DNA of 64,000 bases from Paraspadella gotoi (Eukaryota > Chaetognatha). Shown here piece by piece: positions 23,323-33,349 of this stretch. The stretch covers positions 19,413,590 to 19,477,589 of the forward strand of contig CM119264.1 of NCBI GenBank assembly GCA_051294375.1, read 5' to 3'. The first letter of the stretch is position 1; each line of letters starts with the position of its first letter. The notes beneath the pieces were generated by a model that saw nothing but the letters and a program-made list of their open reading frames with translations, had not been told where the DNA came from and ran no database searches. Position numbers and translations under genes: made by a program.

Positions 23323-24012
23323 CTGATGGAATCGCTCTCGAGCGGAACTTTGCTCTTGATTTGACAGAGGATGGTCGCCGATCGCTTCCAAGGCGGCGTC
23401 GAAGAAGACGACGACGCCGACGACGACGATGATTTGGCGACGATCCGCCACCAGTGGTCAAAGTCCACGTCGAGCAGCAGGTAAGGCGGACACGTGACCA
23501 CCGGCGGCGCCACGAAGATCAGCGACGCGTTCTTGAAGAAGCGGCGTCCCGCGTAGTCGACGCGCCACCGCACGCGAAGGATTTTGGCGCAGTCGGAGTC
23601 GCTCGAGCCGGGAGAGTTTGCGGCTTCGGCGGCGGCATTCGCGGCGTCGCCTTTAACGCCAGCGTGGTTCTGAAGCGGTGATGCCGGAGAGAGCGGACGA
23701 CGCCGCTTCGCCAATCGAGAGAGAAGGAGCAACGACATTTTGTAGAACTTGCCCACGTCGACGAGGTAGGAAAACTCGTAGCCTGGGACTCCGCGGGGCG
23801 AAAGGGGGGAAGATGGGAGATCGTCCACCCGTCCCCCGCCGTTACGTTTTTCGTCCGCGCCCTGTTTGTATACGGCGACTTTACTCAGGGTGGGCTGATC
23901 CAAGGAGGACATGGGGAGGAAGCAACGCTCTTCGTGCCCGTCGTCGTCGTCGTCCTTATGTTTGTTGGGCGTCTGCCATCTAGCGGTCGCCGCAAAAACA
24001 TTCTTCTTGTAC
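23323..24012 (-). CDS. Exon G: large coding exon, probably continuing the Ig-superfamily gene
   Basis: This 690-bp exon runs from the acceptor ttcaactcag to ATCAG|gtgagg and is fully open for 229 codons with strong GC bias. The leading G plus the TG of exon F gives Trp, so the phase matches. Landmarks are an Asp run near residue 20, ERCFLPMSSLDQPTLSKV, GYEFSYLVDVGKFYKMSL, an Ala-rich stretch, ILRVRWRVDYAGRRFFKNAS (with a sequon), VTCPPYLLLDVDFDHWW, a Ser run from TCG repeats, and ATILCQIKSKVPLESD. The alternating hydrophobic strands and paired Cys suggest an extracellular beta-rich fold, but I recognise no family. A corrupted copy lies in the opposite palindrome arm at 14123-14864. The exon is convincing; membership of the Ig gene rests on strand, order and phase. 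Confidence 0.75.
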
Positions 24013-24029
24013 CTGAGTTGAATGAAGGA

Positions 24030-24660
24030 GGGAGAAAACAAAGGGAAAGGTTGGAACTGAGGAGGAGGGCTCGAGACGACGGGAAGAGGGTGGGAGAGCG
24101 GGGGGAAGGGGGATTAAACGGAGGGAGGGGCTGAACGATGTTGGGGGAGTTGAAAAGAAATAGGGATGAATGTAAAGGGAAACAAAAAAGGAAGGAACGA
24201 ATCAGGGAATGAAAATGAAAACAAAACAAAAAAGATGCCGAGGAAAACGGGAATAGTTGTGAAAATTTGTGAAAATTCGTGAAAGGAGAAAGGGAGATGG
24301 ACAGATGACGCGTACGCGGCGTAAAAACGAGGAGGATGGGAGAAAAAAGGTGAGAGAGACAGAGGGGTTCATCTTATTTTCTCTCGGGAATCTCAAAGAG
24401 TTCTCAAAAGGCACGCAAGAATAGATTTATTACGTCTCGACTTTAATGCCTCGCCTCTTTCTTTTTTTTTCTTCTTTTTCCTTCATTTTTCTGTATTATT
24501 CTCTTTACAAAGACGTAGTCTAGCATCGCCACAAACGTTTCCGAGGAATATTGCCCGCGCAATGGTTTTTATTGTCTTCTTATTTTCTTCGCTTTCGCTC
24601 CCGCACTACTAGGTTTCTGGGGTGAGAATGAGAATAGTTTCTGTTCTCACATCGTCTTCT

Positions 24661-24697
<37 letters not shown>

Positions 24698-25958
24698 TCC
24701 TATCTTTTCCGCTCTTCGTCCTTCTATCTTCTGTTATCTTCTGTTTTGCAAAGTTCCTCTGCTGACGAGGCGATGGTTGCCTCCGAGTCGCGTTTCCTCT
24801 TTCTTTCTCTTTTTTTATTTATTTATTTTTTTCCCATTTTAACGGATGCAGTTTCGTTCGCATCGACTTTGCCATTTCCATCGCTCTTTAATGGATACGG
24901 TTTCCATCACTTTGAATTGAAGCTGTTTCGTTCATACTGACTTTGCCAGTTGTATTTCTGTTTAATAGTTTCTTTTAATATAATTTTTGCGATTTTAATC
25001 TAATAAAAATTATAGTATTTATTGGGCTTTAAAAAATAACGTCTTACGGCTCTTACGTATAAACTTTTCAATGTAAGTACTAACTAATCAACTAACTAAC
25101 GGACTAACTGACTAAATAAGTAACCAACTAACTATCTAATCAACTAACTAAACTATCCTAAAATATGCTACAATAAAATAAATAAAATAACCTGTACTGG
25201 AACCTAATATTTGAAATCCCTTTTGTTTTTCTCTTACGCTTCGTTCCTTTTTTTCCCTCAGCTCGCAGCATCAAATCGCTTTTACTCTTACCATCTTACC
25301 ATCCCAGATTTTCGATCGTAACCTCCCTTTCATCACTTCCTATCCTCCTTTGCTCCTCTACCCTCCTTCCTTTCTTTATTTTCCCGCCTTCATTAACTTT
25401 CTTTTCCATAATTATCGCTTTAAGGTTTTCGTTTTGAATTCGCGGTTTTGAGCTTCGATTCGCGCGCATCATTCGCTTTATTGACTTCGCCGCCTTCGTC
25501 GACCGTCAAGTCGATCATCTTCGTCCATTTTACCTTTTACCCCTTACGATCTTTTGAGAGACCTAGTCCATTATATTCACTTTTTAGTTTGAAAAATATG
25601 GTTTTAAAAAAGTATTTCGGTTTTTATCAGTCGGTTTGACGAAAAAACTTATTTGTAATTTTCTGGGAATAAATTTTTAAAAATTAATTTGTCCCAGAGA
25701 AAAACAGTCTTTCTATGCATTGTTGTCATTCTTTTTTTATATTTGAACCAGCAAATTCTTTCTCACACACCAAATCTCTCCCCACGCCCCACAACCAAAT
25801 TTCCTCTCACGCCCCCCCCCGTCCAATTTCCTCCTGATTTCGTCCCCGTGGCATCGACTGGCAGAGAAACGCGTCTCTCATAATCGAGTTTTCTTTTGTT
25901 TTTCTTCGTTTTTCGAGATTTGATCAACGAGAGGATAGAGAGAAAGGAGAGAGAGAAG

Positions 25959-26007
<49 letters not shown>

Positions 26008-27430
26008 TTGTGTGTAGGCTGATTTTGTTTTGGACTTCTAAATTCTATCTTATGGAACTGTTTCTTCCGGAATTGCCTCGAGGAAAAAAGAAATTCTTTT
26101 CTCTCCGCGACAAAGGGCGAGTAATTGTAGTCGCTACATCCCCAAACGACAAGTTTGTTTTCTTGTAACAGGATTAGAAGAACCTGAGGGAATTGTTTTC
26201 AGGGAATGATAACTTTTTTCACAAAATATTGTACGCGCAAACTGAGGGAGTGTGGCGGTATATTCACACCGCCTCACGTCCATCATCGTTCAGCCAATCG
26301 CATAGGCGCAGAGGGGGAACGCACCATTCCAAGAGTTTCGTTCCATCCACATTTCACAGTACTAACGATTTCCCACTGCGTTGGCAAAGCGAGACCGTCC
26401 TAGGGTAACCGCGTCACTGAGGGTCGGAAGCCCCCAAAGCCAATAGTGAGATGTCCCATCCCAATGGGCACTTTATCTACGAAACCCATCAAGTCAGTCA
26501 ATCGGCCAAACTGTGTTTTTTTTTATGCTGCATGCAAAATTTGTTAAAACTTATTATTTTTAAATATTTATTGACTGTCTTTGTGTATATGTCGTGCTAA
26601 TTGGCGTGATGTCAGGTTGATCCGCGTTTCGTGGCTGGAGCACGGAATTCGGAAATCACATCTACGGTAATTTTCACTTTAACAAAACGCAATCAAAAGG
26701 GCGGTAATACGAAGCCGCCTTGTGAATCCAAGAGTCTCTCGATTCAGTCAAGAGCTAGGAGCATCTCATTGAGAGTCTGCTACCCGTGAGATGCCCAGTA
26801 CATAGGTATCGCAGGCAATTTAATTTTCTATGTCATATTTAAAATTCAGTTTTTACTGTTCCCCTAATTGAATTATAACGTTATGAATTCCCTACCCGTT
26901 CAATAGATCCCCCTTTACCTTCTAAACACAGTCTTCCTCTTTTCAAAGACCATCTTCCCAGTTCAAAAGCAGCCTCCCCCTATTCTTTCGTTCTTAAAGA
27001 CTGTCATCTCTCTTCGCAAGGTCGTCTCCCATTTTATCCATCTCTCTCACGCAACCCCTCCCCATTCAACCTCCCCCCCCTAAAAAAAAATCACGGCGTC
27101 GATGTCGCGAACGACTTCCTTCTCTCCAGGACGAAACGACCTTCGGAATTTCATTTTCTCTCAAAATATTTTTACTTTTCAATTTTCCGATTTTATGACT
27201 TTTGGGGCCACGAAAACGACGTCCCTTGTTTTCTGCGGGCGAGAAAGAAACCGTTCGGGCGGACAAGTTTTTTTATCCTTCCCTCTTTCTTCGGCCGAGA
27301 TTCTTCCATCGAGCGCCGCCTTCACGAACAAAACGGAGAAAATACACCGGCAGAGGCGTGACTCAATATTTTTGACGTTGCGTGCAACTTGGAGGGTAAT
27401 CGCTGAGTCGTACGCGCGATCGCACATTCA
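24030..27430. other. Intron-like DNA upstream of exon G (right arm)
   Basis: Single-copy-looking DNA mirrored at 10.54-14.10 kb. It includes (CT)n at 24661-24692 and (GA)n at 25960-26003. Nothing coding is supported. Confidence 0.5.
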
Positions 27431-27440
27431 TCGCTTACAT

Positions 27441-27712
27441 TTCTTCCTTCCTTTCCTTCCTTCCTTCCTTCCTTCCTTCCTTCCTTCCTTCCTTCCTTCC
27501 TTTCCTTCCTTCCTTCCTTCCTTCCTTCCTTCCTTCCTTCCATTCTTCCTTCCTTTCTTCCTTTCCTTCCTTCCTTCCTTCCTTCCTTCCCTTCCTTCCT
27601 TTCTTCCTTCTTCCTTCCTTCCTTCCTTCCTTCCTTCCTTCCTCCTTCCTTCCTTCCTTCTTTGTAGCTAGTGTTCTTCTCGTTTCTTTTTCCTCTCACT
27701 TTTTCTCACTTT

Positions 27713-27801
<89 letters not shown>
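27441..27801 (+). repeat. (TTCC)n tract followed by a long (CT)n
   Basis: TTCC units run from 27441 to 27660, then after a 55-bp spacer comes (CT)n at 27717-27801. This is the outer edge of the right palindrome arm; unique sequence starts at about 27802. Confidence 0.9.
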
Positions 27802-27803
<2 letters not shown>

Positions 27804-28801
27804 ATCACAGCTCAGATGGATTCTGGGTGAGATGGAATATCACGAGAAGGTGAAAAATTCTCCGAGTCGCGGGACATAAATGGGTCACAGATGATTCGCG
27901 TTGAGCATCGACGTCGAGGGGGAACCGAATGCTTAGGAAGAAGGGAAGGGGTGAGACCTGACTGGGTTAATGTTTTCCTGAAGGACGATGATGGGAAATT
28001 CTTAGATTAAAGTCGATATCTATTCCTAATTAACGCTTTGCGTTTTCTGAGTAAGACTGAATGTTTTACGATTACAATCCCAACGTGTTAATGACTCAAC
28101 GGTTAATTTCTATTTGGCATTAGATACAGCCGATTTCTGAACCGGGGATTAAGGTGGGATTCAGGATGGAAAACAAAGATCTCTCGCCAAGAAATAAAAA
28201 TGGATTCGAAAATTGAAATTCGTCGTCGCTGAATTTGAGGAATTACGAATATGAAATCCTCTCTCTCTCTCTCTCGTGATTTTATTGAAACTCTTCACTC
28301 GGGGCGTGATTGATGGCGGAATCATCTCGTTCACGGACTAACGGATTTAAAGGCGGAAGAGGAATATGTGTCTACGACGCTTGAAATTTATTTTTATAAT
28401 TATGATCAATGGGGTCGGTTGAATCTTACATAAAAAGAATGAAATAAAGGGGAAACCGAAGAAAAGAAAGAAAGCAACTAGAATAAAAGGAAATCAAAAA
28501 CAAAGAAGGAAAGAAAGATATATGTAGTCGGGCATTGCCTAGGTTCACCCCGCCTATAAGCATGACTATATATATATATATTTATATATAAAGAAGATAC
28601 AAAAGAAAGACGGAAAAAAGAAAGAAAAAGAGAAAGAAAGAAAATGGGAAATCGGAGGAAGGGAAGAAATGGCCTAAACGTCTTGAGACGAGGACGACTT
28701 TCGTTCATGACAAAGGAGAATCATCCCGACCCAAGCGACCCTAACTATTTTGATGGTTGGTTTACGTTTATCTCCCCCCACTCACCCACCCGGGACTGAC
28801 A

Positions 28802-28821
28802 AACTATCCTCTCCTCTCTCT

Positions 28822-28875
<54 letters not shown>

Positions 28876-28905
28876 CTACTCTCTCTCTCTCTCTCTCTTC
28901 TCCTT
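28802..28905 (+). repeat. (CT)n microsatellite
   Basis: Interrupted CT runs. A short (CT)8 also lies at 28259-28275. Confidence 0.9.
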
Positions 28906-28909
28906 TACT

Positions 28910-30780
28910 TCTTCTCGATTCTTTATCGTGATTTCGCTTTTCCTCTGCGTGAATCCTGTTCACAGTTTGAATCGAGTTTCTTTCTTCATTTTATAGGGAA
29001 ATCAATGAAGGATTTTCGTTTTTTTTAGGTTAAATATGAGATTGGATTTGGAATAGGGGTAAAGGGAATGAATATTTTTCCACTTTTAAAAGAATAATGT
29101 ACTCAGTTTCTCGGAACGGCCGGAGCAACTAAGCGTTAGCCGTCATCAACAACGAAATGAGTTCTGCTTGTTACAAAACAAAATAAGCAGGGCAAGTTGG
29201 GGCGCGGAAACTTCTCTTTCTTTTTTTTTTTTTTTGCTCAATCGGACCCCGCACTCAGTTCACTCTTTCGCTATTCCTTTCACTCTCCCTTTTTCCTCTC
29301 TCTCTTTTACTCTCACTTTTTCTCCGCCTTTGAATTCTCTCGTTTCTATGGCGCGATCCTTCCTCGCCTCTCGCCTTTCCTCTCTTTTGAAACGTCCTCG
29401 CTCGTCACTTGATAAGTTGACATTTTATATCTTCTCTTCTTTTCCTGTCTTTTTGTCACATTGTTGTTATGGCCATTTTTTTTTCATATAACCATTTCGC
29501 CGAAACGGTTGTCTTTAAAATTCAGAATCCAAAATTTTATGCGTCCCCATCCATTTCTATAATACGTTCCACCCTAAATAATAACGGATGTAATGACAAC
29601 TTTCACCAACTAATGAATTAAAGTTTTTTCTAATATCTCTTTTTCACAAAATTCTTCGAACTTTTCATGTCAATTTAGTTAGAATTCTTTTTGTTCGTAC
29701 TATACATGGTACATAAGTTATTTACTTCTTATTGAGAACGGATTTTTTTATTTAATATTCATTTTGGTTAAGGATCTTCGATCGTTTTCCGTCTCTGAGT
29801 GATATAAACGACAGCGTCTATTCTGTCTCCGAAACCCTGTTTCAACCTCTACAATCTACATATCAAAAGTTTGAAGTTTCTTTCACATTTAGTTACTTTC
29901 CAACACCAAGCTCCTTATATACCCTGAACAATTCAACTTACGCGGCAGAGTTTGCAGGACAAGCATTCCACAGCATGAGGCTCTCGACATACGTCGGCCT
30001 TTCACATTTCGTCCCCGGGGCTCATGATGATTTCTTTGTTTCTCGCCGTTTGCTTTTATTGTGTCTTTTTAATAAAATGGAGTCGTTTCTCAAACGCCTC
30101 TCTTCATGTCTCCTCCATTTTTCTCTTTTTTTTTCTCGCTTTCTCGCTCTTTTTTTGGTTTGTCAGTCAGTCTGCATTTCAGTCGCTCGACTGTTTGTCA
30201 GTCTTTCTGTCTCATTCGCTTTCTTTTTATTCCATTTTTCCAAACCTTCTCCTTAAGAAAAAAAATTTCCTCTGCGTCCCCTTTTCTAGTTTCCTAGCAT
30301 TGTCGGAATAATCGTACGAGAGAGGCTTTCATAAAAAGGGTCGTGGTAAATTCAAATTGTCGACGGCAGCATAGAAATTTATTTGATCCTTTTAAAGTGG
30401 TTGTTACTTTATTTTATGTATCGATAATAGTAGATGCTAGATGGTCTAACATAAACAGCTTTCCCCGGTATGTATCCCTATCAGAACATACAATTCTACT
30501 TTGTAGTCTTCACCCTCAACAATAACGGATCATAAATAACCTTAATCCTATAACTAATTATCCTGAAATTTCAATAAATGACTTCTTAACAAGAATGATG
30601 TCTAATATCTAATTAGAAAACTAGGGAAGAAAGTAACTTTGTTGTATAGATGCTCCCTTTATTTCCAGAAGACAACACTAACATCCCTCTCCCCATTACA
30701 TTATAAAAGAATATACTTTATATAAAGAATAAAATTAAATCTAATATATAGTGAAATTTATTAAATTTTTACATTATTTT
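28910..30780. other. Intron-like DNA, no exon recognised
   Basis: AT-rich with a pyrimidine-rich part (29220-29350). Open frames here are Phe/Ser/Leu-rich and lack splice-site support. Confidence 0.45.
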
Positions 30781-30938
30781 TTAGAAGAGTTTGATATTGA
30801 TATCAGCAACGATTTATTTTGTTTTAATGTTTTAATGTTTTTAATGTTTTTAGGTACAGGCCTTCTTCAGCATTAATGCGTTAAATGTCCATTAAAACAA
30901 AATAAATCGTTGCTGATATCAATTTCAAACTCTTCTAA
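30781..30938. repeat. Foldback (hairpin) element, ~48-bp arms
   Basis: TTAGAAGAGTTTGATATTGA… at 30781-30829 is repeated in inverted orientation at 30891-30938 (…tcaaactcttctaa) with only a few mismatches. The ~60-bp loop holds taatgtttt repeats and CCTTCTTCAGC, whose complement CTGAAGAAGG recurs at 6267. Confidence 0.8.
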
Positions 30939-31467
30939 TTATCTCTACACAACGAAAAGAAAGGATTACATTACATTATTTTTAAATTTTAATATAAAAT
31001 TTTAAAGTCTAATATAGTAAAAATATAGTAATCTTGCAATTTTTCATATATAAATCTAAAAAATAAAATATAAATAATAGTGAAACAAGTAATTTTGCAA
31101 CTTTTATATATACGTAATAAATCCGTTTGTAAAAATCTGCCGCTTTTCATCTGCTTCTGTTTTTTATTTATTTCCTCTCATCCTTTCCTTATGCGTACGT
31201 GAAGTATACTTTTCTTCTGGCTTTCATCTGTTTTTCCTCCCTCCTTTTTTCTATTCCCCTCCTTTTTTAACCCGACCACCTCCTTCTTCTTTTTTCCTCT
31301 CGCCTTCATACCTCAAAGGCCTTCGTTCATATTTCCTCAGAGTTTAATCTGACGGGGAAATCGAGGGGCGACGTCTACTCCAGGATTGTTTGCTTATAAA
31401 CAAGAGATGTACAACGTAGCAGGTGATATGCCACCTGCGATGGATGACCAAAAAATAAATGAAAGAG

Positions 31468-31528
<61 letters not shown>

Positions 31529-31545
31529 GAGAGAAGAGAAGAGAA
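31468..31545 (+). repeat. (GA)n microsatellite
   Basis: An almost uninterrupted GA run in the intron downstream of exon F. Confidence 0.93.
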
Positions 31546-31937
31546 TTTTCTGCTGATAAAAAGGTAGATGTATTTTTTCTTTTGTTGTTAATGGTCTTGG
31601 CGATGCCAATCTCTCTTTTTCCGGTAGAAGTTTCATAATCAACACAATCAATGTTTACTCAGGCTTTGAAAGGAAAGTTATCTGGATCTTGTTCTAATTG
31701 TAATTGTAATAATTAGATCGCTCCTCCTTTTTGTTGCTTTCCCTTTTTTTTTCTGTTTTTGGACGTTTATTTGTTTAGTCAGGAAAACGTGAGAAACGAT
31801 GACGGACGCTCTCCTTCTTTCGATTCTCCGCGCGTTTTTCTGAGTACAGTTCTCAGCAGAAGATTCCGTCAAGTTACACCAAGAATCGCGATCGTTAACA
31901 TTGCCGATTCTTAGTCAAGGACCAAAGACCAAGAACT

Positions 31938-32193
31938 TTATTGAAAAACTGTTTTTACTCCATTTTCGTCACATGCGACCGTTTGATCATCACCGCTTCC
32001 TGGCGTGCTTGGTTCGGCGCTCCGGGCTTTTATCGGAGGTGTTTTGACTCCCCTTTGCCAAAGCTTATGGTCGTTTGACCCCAACGCGTGATAAACGTCC
32101 ACCGCGTCAACCGACCGCAACAACAACAACAGCCAAAAAGCAATAACGGCGACAGGGTTCCGATCTTTCCATCGTCGTCTTTCTCTTTTCGCC
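31938..32193 (-). CDS. Possible alternative 3' exon with a hydrophobic segment
   Basis: An open stretch of 84 codons follows an AG (gaaaatttccag) with a poor pyrimidine tract. Its first base completes the TG left by exon F. The peptide starts AKRERRRWKDRNP, then has a hydrophobic run VAVIAFWLLLLL, then RSVDAVDVYH and a polar tail ending KTVFQ-stop. The stop codon lies inside AATAAA (31937-31942), so the reading frame would end on a poly(A) signal, which is unusual. It could be a membrane-anchored or short isoform of the Ig protein. Alternatively, an in-frame Met upstream would make it a small separate protein with a signal-anchor. It could also be chance. The exon beginning at 24012 is equally compatible in phase. 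Confidence 0.3.
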
Positions 32194-32314
32194 CTGGAAA
32201 TTTTCTTCTTGCAGTTTGTCTCCTTTTTCCGAGAGACTTTCCACTGTTCCATGTTCAGTCCTCGGGCTTCGGTTTTATCTCTCCAACCATTTATCTTCGA
32301 ACTTTTTTTCTCCG

Positions 32315-32415
<101 letters not shown>

Positions 32416-32707
32416 CGTTTTTCCGTGGAGAAGAAAGAAATGCAAATTTTGCCGTGAAAGTGAAATGAATCCAATCACCTCACGTCCGACCAAAAAATAG
32501 AGAACCATTCTTGATCGTGTGAGTGGCGCTTGGCACGGATTTGGGATAGAAGAGAAGTGAGAAAGGAGAGAGAATAAGGAAAAAGAAGGGAAACCAAAAA
32601 ACAGAGAGAGAGAGAGAGAGAGAGAGACGAGAGAGAGAGAGAGAGAGAAGAGAGGAAGAGAGAACGAGAGAGAGAGAGAGAAGAAAAACAGATCGAAATG
32701 TCCTTAC

Positions 32708-32772
32708 CATTTGGTAGAAAGATCCGCTCCGGCATAGAACATGGCTTCCTCCAAATTGGACCGCGTATGAAT
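32708..32772 (-). CDS. Exon F of the Ig-superfamily gene
   Basis: This short 65-bp exon lies only 255 bp beyond exon E. Its acceptor is caaccttatcag and its donor ATG|gtaagg. In the phase set by exon E it reads IHTRSNLEEAMFYAGADLSTK plus two bases (TG) of a split codon. Both candidate downstream exons start with G, so the codon becomes TGG (Trp) either way. The other two frames are also open, so the reading rests on phase continuity with exon E. No domain is recognisable. Confidence 0.65.
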
Positions 32773-33027
32773 CTGATAAGGTTGTAAAAATCAAGTCTTC
32801 CTTTGTTGGAAATGATTGAGTGCGTTCTGCGCGGTGAAAAAATACAGTTTTTTACTCTCGTTATGAAAGATAGCGCGAAATAGAAAAAAAAGAGAAAAGA
32901 TTATAACTTATAACTATAAGGAAAATATTAACCTCTCTAATCTTAGTAAGTAAAAGAGTGGACGATAAAAAAATATGTAATACATAATATGTACATACAA
33001 TTGAACTTGTTTTTTTTTTGTACTGAC

Positions 33028-33141
33028 CTCCTCCACTTTGAGTTGAACATCCGACGGAGAGATGAGAGGAAAGGAAAAGATTCTGCAAGAGACGTTGTAG
33101 ATTCCGTGAGCCGAAGGCGGGAGGGACGAGAAGGCGGCAGC
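33028..33141 (-). CDS. Exon E of the Ig-superfamily gene
   Basis: This 114-bp exon (38 whole codons, phase 0 at both ends) starts after ttttccaacttggcag and ends GAG|gtcagt, a weaker donor. It encodes AAAFSSLPPSAHGIYNVSC and then RIFSFPLISPSDVQLKVEE. HGIYNVSC resembles an Ig or FN3-like F-strand, and DVQLKVEE a following G-strand, so this probably closes the third beta domain begun in exon D. An internal AG (tcttgcag) could act as an alternative acceptor, but its phase would not match exon D. Both neighbouring exons agree in phase with the boundaries chosen. Confidence 0.72.
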
Positions 33142-33349
33142 CTGCCAAGTTGGAAAAGGTTAATCAGCAGGCCCTTTTCTTATATCCTTCCCGGTTGCCC
33201 CCTGCTCCATTGTACTCAAAATTCCTATCCGAGGAACAAAGAAGCTCACGTTATAAAACCTTCTTTTAATAACAACTTAAGCAGTCGTCTATATAGAAAA
33301 AATTAGATAAATTAGTTATTTAAGTCTCCCTCTGCCTGGCATAGTAGAT

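Larger units (their letters stand above)
10199..27800. repeat. Giant imperfect palindrome (inverted duplication)
   Basis: Sequence 10.2-19.19 kb recurs as its reverse complement at 19.45-27.8 kb. Matching points include 10.30k/27.69k (GGAA tract), 11.2k/26.8k, 12.3k/25.7k, 13.7k/24.4k, 14.12k/24.01k (exon G), 15.3k/22.89k, 16.2k/22.03k, 18.0k/20.61k (exon H) and 19.18k/19.46k. The spacer is about 260 bp. The left arm starts at a 25-N gap. Differences are mostly small insertions and deletions. Both arms carry the same introns and microsatellites. Confidence 0.93.

Noticed and set aside
27441-27660. TTCC array considered as a CRISPR-like or regulatory array
   Set aside because: It is a plain tetranucleotide microsatellite without spacers.
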